DNA of 64,000 nt from Fodinisporobacter ferrooxydans. GTDB lineage: Bacteria > Bacillota > Bacilli > Tumebacillales > MYW30-H2. Shown in pieces: positions 9,777 to 18,873 of this stretch. The notes under the pieces were generated by a model that had not been told where the DNA came from, made no database searches, and was given only the letters and a program-made list of their open reading frames with translations. Position 1 is the first letter of the stretch, and each line of letters starts with the position of its first letter. The translations under genes were made by a program, and so were the position numbers. The stretch is taken from NCBI RefSeq assembly GCF_022818495.1, contig NZ_CP089291.1, positions 2,621,501 to 2,685,500 of the forward strand, given 5' to 3'.

Positions 9777-9800
9777 GCCATGGTTATGATGCACCATGGC
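9777..9800. repeat. Inverted repeat before the SsuC-like gene
   Basis: GCCATGGT (9777-9784) and ACCATGGC (9793-9800) form perfect 8-bp arms around an 8-base spacer in the 148-bp gap between sulfatase 3 and the permease gene. It has no following T-run, so an operator or an mRNA processing hairpin is more likely than a terminator. Its function is not known. Confidence 0.4.
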
Positions 9801-9848
9801 CTATCTTCCCACAACTCCAACTGAGAACAATTCAAGGAGTGAAGCAAT

Positions 9849-10592
9849 TTGAGGAAATTATATGCAGTTTTATCAATTTGTGGTGGTATAGTATTGTGGT
9901 GGATTTTATCAATCATACCACAATTTATGAAAATTTTACCAGGTCCTCCTGCAGTAATCACAGCGTTCATTAAAGGGATACAAGGAACCTTATTTACGGA
10001 TATTGGCGTAAGTCTCATGAGAGTTGCAATTGGTTTTGTTTTGGCGTTCATTATTGCAGTCCCGGTGGGTTTCTTGATGGGGTGGTATCGGTGGGCGCAA
10101 GGCATATTTGAACCGTGGATTCAGTTTTTTAGAACAATCCCTCCGATCGCCTTGATACCCATGGTGGTTATTGTACTTGGCATTGGTGAATCTGCAAAAA
10201 TTTTTGTCATTTGGGCTGCCGCATTTTTAACTATTGTAATCAGTGTCTATCAGGGAGTTAAGAATGTTGATATCACGCTTTTGAAAGCGGCTAAAGTACT
10301 GGGAGCGAATGATTGGGATTTATTTTTTGATGTAGTAATCCCGGCGTCCTTTCCTTATATCCTTGTTGGTGTACGAATTGGGCTCGCAAGTGCATGGAGT
10401 ACCCTCGTAGCAGCGGAACTTATTGCCAGTCAACATGGACTTGGCAGCATGATTGAACAGGCGGGTCTATATTATCAAGTTTCTATTATTATTTTGGGTA
10501 TTTTATTGATTGGCGTAATAGGCTTTCTTATGGATAGGGGTGTACTTTGGATGGAAAGGAGGTTGACTGGATGGCAAGAGAAAGTATCGTAA
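9849..10592 (+). CDS. ABC transporter permease, SsuC/TauC type
   Basis: A 247-aa membrane subunit of the nitrate/sulfonate/taurine importer family with about six membrane segments and the conserved coupling loop around residues 150-170 (LLKAAKVLGANDWDLFFDVV). It starts at TTG with AAGGAG nine bases upstream. It overlaps the next gene (ATPase) and belongs to a permease-ATPase-binding protein operon. In related systems (Ssu, Tau, Ats) the cargo is an organosulfur compound; next to sulfatases an aryl or alkyl sulfate ester is a sensible guess. Confidence 0.85.
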   Translation: MRKLYAVLSICGGIVLWWILSIIPQFMKILPGPPAVITAFIKGIQGTLFTDIGVSLMRVAIGFVLAFIIAVPVGFLMGWYRWAQGIFEPWIQFFRTIPPIALIPMVVIVLGIGESAKIFVIWAAAFLTIVISVYQGVKNVDITLLKAAKVLGANDWDLFFDVVIPASFPYILVGVRIGLASAWSTLVAAELIASQHGLGSMIEQAGLYYQVSIIILGILLIGVIGFLMDRGVLWMERRLTGWQEKVS

Positions 10593-11383
10593 AATTGTTG
10601 GAAGGAAGGCAAAGCGTGACTCAAAAACTGCTAATTGAAGTGTCTAATATAAGTAAAACATTTCAGACGAAATCGGGTCCGAACTGTGTCCTGGACAAGG
10701 TAAATTTGAATATTTACGAAGGTGATTTTATATGTGTTGTTGGACCTTCCGGATGTGGAAAGACCACACTTTTAAACATTTTGGGAGGATTAACTCAGAC
10801 GGATGAAGGCATTGCAACACATAGAGGGGTACCAATTGCAGGCCCTAGCCCTGATCGAGGTGTCATTTTTCAGCAGTATGCGTTGTTCCCTTGGAAAACT
10901 GTGATTGAGAATGTCGCTTTTGGTTTAAAGCTAAAAAAAATACGGAAGAAAGAACGACATGAGCGTGCGCTTCACTATCTTGATTTAGTAGGCCTTACCA
11001 AATTCAAAAATGCTTATCCTAAGGAACTTTCCGGTGGTATGAAGCAGCGCGTAGCAATCGCTCGGGCATATGCAACAGACCCCGAGATTTTATTGATGGA
11101 TGAGCCATTCGGGGCACTTGATGCACAAACAAGAGGACAGTTACAAGAGGAGTTGCTGAAAACCTGGGAAAAAGAGAAAAAGACTATATTTTTCATTACA
11201 CATGACGTTGAAGAGGCAGTAATATTAGCAAACAGAGTTATTATGATGAAAGCAAATCCTGGTGGGATAAAGCATGAATTGAAAATCGACTTGCCTTACC
11301 CAAGAAGTCAGGAAACAAAGTTGCTAGACAATTTTACTAAACTAAAGAATGAGGTTTGGCTTCAAGTCTACCATCATGCATGA
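10571..11383 (+). CDS. ABC transporter ATPase, SsuB/TauB type
   Basis: A 270-aa nucleotide-binding subunit. Walker A (GPSGCGKTT), the signature LSGGMKQR and Walker B (EILLMDEPF) are intact, and the Q-loop reads QQYALFPW as in nitrate/sulfonate/taurine importers. I chose ATG 10571 because AAGGAGG lies nine bases upstream; an in-frame ATG at 10547 has no site. It overlaps the permease gene by 22 bases. It powers the importer formed with the flanking gene products. Confidence 0.9.
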   Translation: MARESIVKLLEGRQSVTQKLLIEVSNISKTFQTKSGPNCVLDKVNLNIYEGDFICVVGPSGCGKTTLLNILGGLTQTDEGIATHRGVPIAGPSPDRGVIFQQYALFPWKTVIENVAFGLKLKKIRKKERHERALHYLDLVGLTKFKNAYPKELSGGMKQRVAIARAYATDPEILLMDEPFGALDAQTRGQLQEELLKTWEKEKKTIFFITHDVEEAVILANRVIMMKANPGGIKHELKIDLPYPRSQETKLLDNFTKLKNEVWLQVYHHA

Positions 11384-11405
11384 GATAATTAAGGGGGTAT
11401 TTACA

Positions 11406-12437
11406 TTGAAAAAAATAGTTTCGTTGTCAGTTTTATCATCATTAGTAATTTTTTCTTTATCCGGGTGCGGGAGCTCTTCAACTGGGTCTGCAAATGTAGC
11501 AAACAATTCTAACAGTTCATCCTCCGGGTCTAATAAATTGCCGGTTGTACGTGTAGCATATATGCCGGACATTCACGGTGCGGCACCTATCATTATCGGT
11601 CAAAAAGAAGGGTTTTTTAAAAAAGAAGGTCTAGATGTAAAACCAGTTAAGTTTACCAGTGGTCCTCCAGAGGTTGATGCAATGGCAGCTGGCCAAATTG
11701 ATATGGCCTATCTTGGACCAGGTGCCATTTTCCTGGCAGCGAAAGGAAAAACGAATATTATAGCTGTGGATAGTTTGAACGTTGGGGATATGATACTCGC
11801 AAACCCAAAATCAGGTATTAAAACATTGGCAGATTTGAAAGGGCATACAATTGGTGTGCCAAAGGGAACATCGGGTGAAATGATTTTAGATTTGGCTCTC
11901 AAAAAAGCTGGATTAACGAATTCTGATGTTAAAGTAGTAAATATGGATGTATCCAGCGCAGTAAGTGGATTTGTCGCCGGTCATGTTGATGCGGTTGCCA
12001 TCTGGAATCCATATACCTCACAAATTGAAAAACAGGTTCCAGGTACAATAAAACTGGCAGATGATAAAGATTTTATGCCAGAATATACATTTCCACAGAT
12101 TTGGACAGCAAATCCTGAATTTGAAAAGAACCACAAAGATGTAGTTCAGAAATTTGTGAATGCACTTGCACAAGCAAGCGATTGGCGTATGCAGCATATT
12201 CAACAAGCCGTCAAGATGACTGCTGACTTTGTGAATGCACCGGCTGATGCGTTGCAATCACAGTCGGATACTACCCAATGGCTAAGTTCTGCAGATATTA
12301 AGAAAGACTTTGCTGACGGTTCAGTCGGTAAGTGGTGTGAAAACCTTGAAAAATTATTTATACAAACCGGTAAGCTTGATAGTGTTGTACCATCTAAGAA
12401 CTTTGTACACAGTGAATTTTATCAAAATCTTCATTGA
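11406..12437 (+). CDS. ABC transporter substrate-binding lipoprotein, SsuA/NMT1 type
   Basis: A 343-aa extracytoplasmic binding protein with a lipoprotein signal ending in LSGC, then a Ser/Asn-rich linker. The body is typical of the sulfonate/nitrate/thiamine-precursor binding family (VRVAYMPDIHGAAPIIIGQK; later MAAGQIDMAYLGPGA). The start is TTG 11406 with AAGGGGG upstream; longer in-frame starts are not supported. It is the last gene of the SsuCBA-like operon. Cargo is probably an organic sulfate or sulfonate (inference). Confidence 0.88.
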   Translation: MKKIVSLSVLSSLVIFSLSGCGSSSTGSANVANNSNSSSSGSNKLPVVRVAYMPDIHGAAPIIIGQKEGFFKKEGLDVKPVKFTSGPPEVDAMAAGQIDMAYLGPGAIFLAAKGKTNIIAVDSLNVGDMILANPKSGIKTLADLKGHTIGVPKGTSGEMILDLALKKAGLTNSDVKVVNMDVSSAVSGFVAGHVDAVAIWNPYTSQIEKQVPGTIKLADDKDFMPEYTFPQIWTANPEFEKNHKDVVQKFVNALAQASDWRMQHIQQAVKMTADFVNAPADALQSQSDTTQWLSSADIKKDFADGSVGKWCENLEKLFIQTGKLDSVVPSKNFVHSEFYQNLH

Positions 12438-12449
12438 AAAAAATTTCCG

Positions 12450-12478
12450 GAAGCACGAGAATGGCTGACTCGTGCTTC
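12450..12478 (+). terminator. Hairpin after the SsuCBA-like operon
   Basis: GAAGCACGAG (12450-12459) pairs perfectly with CTCGTGCTTC (12469-12478). Only a weak T-rich stretch follows, so this is a likely but not textbook terminator. It lies 13 bases after the binding-protein stop codon. Confidence 0.6.
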
Positions 12479-12627
12479 TCAATTCTAATCATATAAAAGT
12501 TATGTTTCAAAAATCGATTTTCATCATTAGATCTTTTGGGGATCTTTTACTGAATCATGGACCAATTTCTTGACAGAGTGTATTTGGGTAGGAGTTAAAG
12601 CAATCAGATTATTTTTTTAGTATTATA

Positions 12628-12661
12628 TTGACAATATGGTTAGTTAGTTATAATAATAAAC
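12628..12661 (+). promoter_or_regulatory. Promoter with ROK operator, MFS/sulfatase operon
   Basis: TTGACA at 12628 is followed by AT-rich sequence with TATAAT (12649) or AATAAT (12652). The element AGTTAGTTATAATAATAAAC (12642-12661) covers the -10. It matches 18 of 20 bases of the core of the perfect palindrome next to the second ROK gene (18509-18528) and 19 of 20 bases of the element at 18755-18774. A shared operator for that ROK repressor is the simplest reading. The rest of the 12438-12932 gap shows only A+T-rich leader sequence, without another recognisable element. Confidence 0.7.
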
Positions 12662-12932
12662 ATAACAAGGATACATGATTGGATATTTCTTGCGATTTTT
12701 TGATGGTTAGTTTTTTCTGATATTTCTATCTGATATTTACTAAAAGGAGAGGTGAGGGGGCATATCATTGTTCTATATACAGTTATAAAGAGAGAAATGA
12801 AAAAGTGCATATTTTGTGAAAGCGTTTACTGCAACTCAAAATTCATTGGAGTATTTTGTGTTTTTAAAAATTAATTGAATTTTAAAAAATAATAACAGAT
12901 ATATTGTAAAGCAAAGAAGGGGTGACATCTGT

Positions 12933-14225
12933 ATGCAGGAGAAAATTACGAGAAGTATAGCTTTTACCACTTTTGTTGCGGCAATGGGAGCCTTTTTAGA
13001 TGGATATGATTTATCACTTTTAGGTGGTGTGTTTTTGTTTATTAAGCCACTATGGCATTTAACGCCGGGACAAATAGGTTTAATTGGATCCGTAGGCTTC
13101 TTGGGGATGGCACTTGGTGGAATTATTTTTGGTAGAGTGACAGACAAACTTGGCCGGAGGGAATCATTTATAATTGATTTAATTATTTTAACAATCGGTG
13201 GAGTTTTATGTGCAGTATCACCAAATTTATCTATACTTGTAATTGGAAGATTCCTTGTAGGATTTGGAATTGGTGCAGATATCCCAATTAGTACATCCCT
13301 CATTGCAGAAATAAGCCCAACTGATAAAAGGGGATTCCTTACAGGAATGATGCAACCGTTCTGGTTTATCGGTGCAGCTTCATCTGGAGTAATTTCTGCA
13401 CTTTTTGTCACATATGGAAATGACCAAGCGTGGCGCTGGATTTTCGGAACTGGTGTTATCATAGCGATAGTTGTCATCCTCTTGCGAATGCGAATACCAG
13501 AAAGCCCTCGTTGGTTGGCAGCAAAACAATCAAAAGAAACGATACGTGTTTCACAGGTGAAAACATTGTTTGTTAAACCTTACTTGTTGCCTTTAATTGT
13601 CGTAAGTTTATTTTGGTTTCTAGTTGTGGCTCGTGGTGCATCGTTCAATACTTATATGCCAATTTTACTGAAAATGTTTGGCTTCCATTCAAAAGCAGCT
13701 GCACTTTGGATGAATTCCTTATTATGGGGCATTTATGCATTAACAACAATTGGATTTACATTTTTTATAGATAAATTCAAACGTCGCACATTGGTTATAT
13801 ATGGGTGGTTATTCGATACGATTTTAACTGGATCCCTCGCCTTTGTTCACAGCTCACAAGCGGCGTTGTTTGTAATACTTATGCTTTGTTCTACTATTTT
13901 TAATCAGCTTGTCACGATTGTTTTGTATCCTTGGTCAGTGGAATTCTTTCCGACAATGCTTCGGGCAACTGCTCAGGGAATTTCAACGGGTGCACGTAAC
14001 GTCGGTGGTGTTGCAACTTCTTTAGTTTTTCCAATCATAATGTCTTCATTCGGATGGGAAGGGGCTGTACTAAGTGTAGTAACCGTAATGGCGGTAGGGC
14101 TAGCTCTTGGGATTGTTCTTCGCCCGGTTGAGACTACAAAACGCTCCTTAGAAGAAATTTCAGATGAGCATTTAACATTAGGAGAGGTAACATCGGAAAA
14201 TTCCAAAACACAATTCCATGTTTGA
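12933..14225 (+). CDS. MFS transporter (sugar porter-like)
   Basis: A 430-aa permease with about 12 membrane segments. Major facilitator hallmarks are present: GRVTDKLGRRESF in the loop after helix 2 (about residues 68-80) and an acidic-arginine motif FIDKFKRRTL in the second half. The start ATG follows AAGGGGTGA. It is first in an operon with sulfatases 4 and 5, behind a promoter that carries the putative ROK operator. It may import a sulfated metabolite or export a desulfated product. The substrate cannot be assigned. Confidence 0.85.
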   Translation: MQEKITRSIAFTTFVAAMGAFLDGYDLSLLGGVFLFIKPLWHLTPGQIGLIGSVGFLGMALGGIIFGRVTDKLGRRESFIIDLIILTIGGVLCAVSPNLSILVIGRFLVGFGIGADIPISTSLIAEISPTDKRGFLTGMMQPFWFIGAASSGVISALFVTYGNDQAWRWIFGTGVIIAIVVILLRMRIPESPRWLAAKQSKETIRVSQVKTLFVKPYLLPLIVVSLFWFLVVARGASFNTYMPILLKMFGFHSKAAALWMNSLLWGIYALTTIGFTFFIDKFKRRTLVIYGWLFDTILTGSLAFVHSSQAALFVILMLCSTIFNQLVTIVLYPWSVEFFPTMLRATAQGISTGARNVGGVATSLVFPIIMSSFGWEGAVLSVVTVMAVGLALGIVLRPVETTKRSLEEISDEHLTLGEVTSENSKTQFHV

Positions 14226-14350
14226 GTGAATGGCCTTGTAGAAACAAGTTTTCTGTTGTCATTGAAACCTAGTGAATTAACAAATATTCTAATACAATAG
14301 ATTTTTCCTTAGAATAGTAGAAGAGGTCATTAAGAAAAGAGGAATTTAAA

Positions 14351-15709
14351 TTGTCAGAGGCAAGAAAACCGAATGTTCTATGGGTATTAGTGGATCAAAT
14401 GAGAGCACAGGCAATGGGACATCGCGGGGATCCGAATGTTATTACTCCGAATATTGATAGATTGGCTGTGGAAGGAGTCACTTTCTCAAACGCAATCTCT
14501 GGAACACCTCTATGTTCTCCTTTTCGCGGATCACTCATTACGGGGCGTTATCCACATCGTTCTTCTGTAGCTGCTTTAAATGATCCTTTGGATATGAAAA
14601 TGCCAACTATTGCACATACTTTTAGGGAAAACGGGTATCGTACCTGCTGGATTGGAAAATGGCATTTGGATGGTAATCGTCCGGAATTAGATTTATCTTT
14701 TCCGGAAAATAAAAAAGAAAAACGGATAATTCCCGTGGAAAGAAGGGGGGGATTCGAAGATTGGTGGGGATATGAAAACAATAATCAACCATTTCATTGT
14801 TTTGTTCATTCAGATCAAAGGTCGTTTCGATTACCTGGATATGAAACAGATTCACTTACAGATTTATTAATCGGTTGGTTGAAAAATAGATCGAACGAGG
14901 ATCAACCGTTTTTCGCCACTTTATCTGTACAACCTCCACATGATCCTTACGTTGCACCGCCTGAATCTATGGAAAAATATATTCCCGGAAAAATCGAATT
15001 GCGACCAAATGTCCCAAAAGTTGATGTAATCCAAGAACGTGCTAAACGAGAATTAGCAGGGTATTATGCAGCAATAGATCGAATTGATTGGAATTTAGGA
15101 CGCATAAGGAACACACTATTTGAACTGGGATTGGATCAAAACACATACATTATATTTTTTAGTGATCATGGGGATATGCATGGTTCACATGGACAATTTC
15201 GAAAACAGGCCCCTTGGGAAGAATCCATTAGAATTCCCTTTATTGTTGGCGGCCCTACACGAAAAAGTTACAAGACAAAAAACTTGAACTTTCCAATCAA
15301 TCATGTAGATATAGCTCCCACAACCTTAGGCATATGCGGCATACCCACTCCGAATGGAATGGAAGGAGCTGATTATTCATCGTATATATTGGAAGATCAT
15401 GAGCCTGAAAACGTTCCAAATAGTGCCTATATAAGTTTACCTGTACCTACAGCATATCAAAAAGGTTTAATTCCTGAAGAAGGTGTAGATCGTCCGTTTA
15501 GAGGAATTGTAACAAAAGATGGTTGGAAATATATCGTTTTAGAAGGTCAACCATGGTTGTTATTTAATCTGCATGATGATCCTTATGAGCAAGTAAATAT
15601 AGCGCATATTGCTATGTTTAAGCAGAAAAGAAAAGAATTGCAAGAACAATTGGAATGTTGGATACGTCAAACCGATGATACATTTTTACTCCCTGATAGT
15701 AATGTTTGA
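14351..15709 (+). CDS. Sulfatase 4 (Cys-type)
   Basis: A 452-aa cytosolic type I sulfatase. The formylglycine motif reads CSPFR (Cys55), with the less common Phe at position four. The metal sites NVLWVLVDQM and FSDHGDMHGSHG are both present, and GKWHL provides the Lys/His pair. It starts at TTG after an AGAGG-type site. It sits between the MFS transporter and sulfatase 5, all read in the same direction. The substrate is unknown. Confidence 0.92.
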   Translation: MSEARKPNVLWVLVDQMRAQAMGHRGDPNVITPNIDRLAVEGVTFSNAISGTPLCSPFRGSLITGRYPHRSSVAALNDPLDMKMPTIAHTFRENGYRTCWIGKWHLDGNRPELDLSFPENKKEKRIIPVERRGGFEDWWGYENNNQPFHCFVHSDQRSFRLPGYETDSLTDLLIGWLKNRSNEDQPFFATLSVQPPHDPYVAPPESMEKYIPGKIELRPNVPKVDVIQERAKRELAGYYAAIDRIDWNLGRIRNTLFELGLDQNTYIIFFSDHGDMHGSHGQFRKQAPWEESIRIPFIVGGPTRKSYKTKNLNFPINHVDIAPTTLGICGIPTPNGMEGADYSSYILEDHEPENVPNSAYISLPVPTAYQKGLIPEEGVDRPFRGIVTKDGWKYIVLEGQPWLLFNLHDDPYEQVNIAHIAMFKQKRKELQEQLECWIRQTDDTFLLPDSNV

Positions 15710-15768
15710 AGGACAATCATAAACATTGGTTTTTAAATATTTTAAAAATGTTAAATAGGGGTGTGACT

Positions 15769-17139
15769 ATGAATGTTTTATTTATTATGACGGATGAACA
15801 TCGTAAAGATGCAATGGGGTGTGCCAATCATTCTATTGTAAAAACGCCAAACTTAGATAAGCTGGCTGAAAATGGAGTTCGATTTACAAATGCTTATTGT
15901 AATAGCCCTCTTTGTGTGCCCAGTCGAGCTAGTTTTGCTACAGGAAGATATGTACATGAAATAAAATGTTGGGACAATGCAAAACCTTATTCAGGAAACC
16001 CAGAAAGTTGGGGGCATTTTTTATCTGAGAATGGAGTTAGCGTAACAACAGTAGGAAAGTTACATTTCCTTGATGGAGGAGGGGATGGCTTTTATGATCA
16101 AAGGTTTCCGGAACATTTGAAACTGCCTGGAGATATTGAGGGGCTTTATAGAGATCCAATACGAAAGAGGAAGGATGGAAGAAATAGAATTATAGAAGCG
16201 TGTGAAGGCGATTTTTGGGTGGATCGTACGGAACAGGAAACAGAAGAAGCAATTCGATTTTTAAAATTTGAAGCAGCTAAAAAAGATAAGCCATGGGTTT
16301 TGTGGGTTAGCTATTTGCCACCGCATTTTCCTTTAATCGTTCCTGAAAAGTATTATAAAATGTACCCGGAACAGAAAGTAGATCTTCCATTTGATAATCC
16401 AAGTCTGGATAACCATCCGATTCTTGATGAGCTTAGGTTACACTTTGATGGACAAAACATTGATGAAGCGACATTACGTAAGACAAGATCCGCATATTAC
16501 GGTCTCTGTTCTTTTATCGACGATCATGTCGGAAGGGTTCTTCAGGTTTTAAAAGATAGTGGATTAGAAGAAGATACGCTTGTCATTTATACCAGTGATC
16601 ATGGGGAATCTTTAGGAGATCATGATCTTTGGTGGAAATGTTCCATGTATGAGGAAAGTGTCGGAATACCTTTAATTATATCCGGTCCCGGGATTCCAAA
16701 AGGAAGTACGATCTCATCACCAGTTTCATTAATTGACATAACCAGTACGATTGCTGAATCTGTAGGGATTCAACCGCATCCCGAATGGAAAGGCAAATCT
16801 CTATTGCAATTACTTAACGGGAATGCTATTGAATCACAAAATGAAATTGTATTTAGTGAATATCATGCACATGGAACCAGTCATGGAATTTTTATGATTC
16901 GAAAAGGAAAGTACAAATATATATACTTTCCACATAATCGTTCGCAACTTTTCGATTTGGAATCGGATCCTAAAGAAATGGTGAATTTAGCTGAAAATCC
17001 TGCATTTGAAGAAATAAAGGCACAGTTGTATTACGAATTGAGAAAAATTGTTGATCCTGAACGTATTGATGCACAAGCGCTCGCAGATCAAAAACAAAGA
17101 CTGAAAGAATATCAACAACATCAAGAATTGCATCAATAA
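15769..17139 (+). CDS. Sulfatase 5 (Cys-type)
   Basis: A 456-aa type I sulfatase starting MNVLFIMTDEHRKDAMGC, with the formylglycine motif CVPSR at Cys49, GKLHF, and the late metal motif TSDHGESLGDH. ATG 15769 is preferred over an in-frame upstream start because GGGGTGTG is directly before it. The general look (MTDEHRKDAMG, LPPHFPL) resembles choline-sulfatase and arylsulfatase relatives, but I cannot fix the substrate. It is the last gene of the MFS-sulfatase operon, followed by a terminator shared with the convergent ROK gene. Confidence 0.92.
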   Translation: MNVLFIMTDEHRKDAMGCANHSIVKTPNLDKLAENGVRFTNAYCNSPLCVPSRASFATGRYVHEIKCWDNAKPYSGNPESWGHFLSENGVSVTTVGKLHFLDGGGDGFYDQRFPEHLKLPGDIEGLYRDPIRKRKDGRNRIIEACEGDFWVDRTEQETEEAIRFLKFEAAKKDKPWVLWVSYLPPHFPLIVPEKYYKMYPEQKVDLPFDNPSLDNHPILDELRLHFDGQNIDEATLRKTRSAYYGLCSFIDDHVGRVLQVLKDSGLEEDTLVIYTSDHGESLGDHDLWWKCSMYEESVGIPLIISGPGIPKGSTISSPVSLIDITSTIAESVGIQPHPEWKGKSLLQLLNGNAIESQNEIVFSEYHAHGTSHGIFMIRKGKYKYIYFPHNRSQLFDLESDPKEMVNLAENPAFEEIKAQLYYELRKIVDPERIDAQALADQKQRLKEYQQHQELHQ

Positions 17140-17161
17140 CATCATTATTTGATAACGTTTT

Positions 17162-17199
17162 AAGGGCAACCCAAATATAGTAACTTATGGATTGCCCTT
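17162..17199. terminator. Bidirectional terminator between convergent genes
   Basis: AAGGGCAA (17162-17169) and TTGCCCTT (17192-17199) are perfect arms around a 22-base loop. It lies between the stop of sulfatase 5 and the stop of the convergent ROK gene. Confidence 0.6.
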
Positions 17200-17234
17200 C
17201 GTAATGCAGTTAAGATCGAATTCAATACTAAATA

Positions 17235-18467
17235 TCAAAGTTGTGCAAAAGTTCCTGGCTTCCAAATCTTTTGATGATATTCTTTTGAAAATAAATGTTT
17301 GATAACCATAGCCGAAGATCCTTTTATCTCAACTTTTTCTGTGAATTTGGAAAAAGATATGTTGACATTCCTCGTAACAGGTAAGGCTCTTTTTTTTGCA
17401 ACCTCTTCAATTTTATTTTTTAATCTTTCGCCTGCTAGTGTAATATCGCCCTGAATAATTAGTTTTTCCGGATTAAACACATTTAAGATATTTGCGATCC
17501 CAACTCCCAACCAGTAACCAGTGTAGTTTAGTAAAACATCTGATACGAATGGATCACCATCATGAAATTGTTGTATAATCTCTATAAGATTATTTTCTTG
17601 ATATTTTGAATTTTTTTTACATAGTTCTTTCAAAAAGGCTGAAACAGAAGCAAGAGCTTCCCAGCAACCATAATTTCCACAACTGCAGAGAGGACCATTA
17701 TCGACAAGCGTAGTATGAGCGAATGTAACAGCTCCATTCTGAGATCCCCGATAGATTTCATCCTGAATTACAACTCCTGTGCCAATTCCATGAGACATAG
17801 TTACGCAAATTAAAGAATGGCAATTTGTGTTATTGCCAATAAGAGTTTCACCATACGTAATTGCTCGGGCATCATTCTCAATAAAAACAGGAACTTGTAG
17901 CCGATTAGTTAGATACTTTCCTATATCAACATCACTCCAGTCTGGGAGTGCGGCTGAGTATTTTAATGTCCCTTGTTGGGGATTTACTAGCCCCTTAATG
18001 GCAATTCCACATGCAAGGATAGGAGGGAGGTTATTATTATGTCTTTGATTTATCAGATCCTGTATATCATGGATTAAATCATCAAGTGTCCTCTTATAAT
18101 CTTTGTAAATGGCAGTTGATTTTTTTGCGTATGAAATTATATTAGTTGCTAAGTCGGTTAAAGCAATTTCATACCATCGTTCGTTAAAATAAACAGCGAT
18201 GATTGTGCCGGCTTTGAAATTAAAATTTAATAAAATTGGTTTTTTTCCGCCGGATATTGTAGATGGACCATGTCCTTTTTCCAAGACTAACCCCTCTGAA
18301 ATAAGCTCTTCAACAATTGATGATACAGCCGGTTTACTCATGCCTAAAACCTTAGAAATCTCTACACGCGAACAAATTCCTTGTCGTATAAGCTCTAAAA
18401 TTTTGATTCTATTGGATTCTTTCAGATCATTGATTCGTAACGATTTTTTTAATGTATTCAATTTCAA
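17235..18467 (-). CDS. ROK-family transcriptional regulator 2 (probable sulfatase repressor)
   Basis: About 410 aa, with an N-terminal winged helix (SRVEISKVLGMSKPAVSSIV) and a ROK domain with the zinc motif CSCGNYGCWE and the ATP-fold stretch VTMSHGIGTGVVI. TTG 18467 is my preferred start because GGGAAG is eight bases upstream; GTG 18476 and ATG 18506 are in frame but badly spaced or without a site. A perfect 25-bp palindrome lies directly upstream. Its core recurs at the two promoters that flank this gene and face the sulfatase operons, so this protein probably represses both operons and itself until a sugar ligand binds. The ligand is unknown. Confidence 0.9.
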   Translation of the reverse strand: MKLNTLKKSLRINDLKESNRIKILELIRQGICSRVEISKVLGMSKPAVSSIVEELISEGLVLEKGHGPSTISGGKKPILLNFNFKAGTIIAVYFNERWYEIALTDLATNIISYAKKSTAIYKDYKRTLDDLIHDIQDLINQRHNNNLPPILACGIAIKGLVNPQQGTLKYSAALPDWSDVDIGKYLTNRLQVPVFIENDARAITYGETLIGNNTNCHSLICVTMSHGIGTGVVIQDEIYRGSQNGAVTFAHTTLVDNGPLCSCGNYGCWEALASVSAFLKELCKKNSKYQENNLIEIIQQFHDGDPFVSDVLLNYTGYWLGVGIANILNVFNPEKLIIQGDITLAGERLKNKIEEVAKKRALPVTRNVNISFSKFTEKVEIKGSSAMVIKHLFSKEYHQKIWKPGTFAQL

Positions 18468-18506
18468 TCGGTTCACTTCCCAAATGTGTAATGCTACTAT
18501 TAACAT

Positions 18507-18531
18507 AAAGTTAATTATAATAATTAACTTT
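18507..18531. promoter_or_regulatory. Perfect palindromic ROK operator
   Basis: Two 12-bp arms, AAAGTTAATTAT and ATAATTAACTTT, flank a single A. It lies just upstream of the second ROK gene. The core AGTTAATTATAATAATTAAC (18509-18528) is shared, with two or three changes, by the elements at 12642 and 18755. Confidence 0.75.
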
Positions 18532-18741
18532 GCTGAAATGCAAATATTTTATTTTTTGCTATCGATTTATCCCAGAAATCTCTTTTATAGCGAACCTTTT
18601 TGGTAATACTTGTACAGACATAAGTTTGATATTGGTATCTATTGTAAAGCAAAAAATAAAATTCGTACAGTTTCTCAAACAATTTCGACCGAAGTGGCTT
18701 GTCATCAAGCCAATTTATATAAACAGTCATAAAAATCGATA

Positions 18742-18774
18742 TTGACAATATGTTAGTTAGTAATAATAATAAAC
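18742..18774 (+). promoter_or_regulatory. Promoter with ROK operator, maturase/sulfatase operon
   Basis: TTGACA at 18742 and AATAAT at 18765 are 17 bases apart. AGTTAGTAATAATAATAAAC (18755-18774) overlaps the -10 and matches 17 of 20 bases of the ROK palindrome core. Sequence identity with the 12628 promoter continues on both sides (TTGACAATATG, and AAGGATA downstream). It drives the radical-SAM maturase gene at 18874. The rest of the 18532-18864 gap holds no gene I can support. Confidence 0.7.
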
Positions 18775-18873
18775 AATAAGGATAAGATTACGGAAAGCAT
18801 TTGAAAAATTTCCTATCAAAACTTTTGAATGGATTTTCTTGAGTTGTAGTCCATTTATGAAAGGATGATTACT

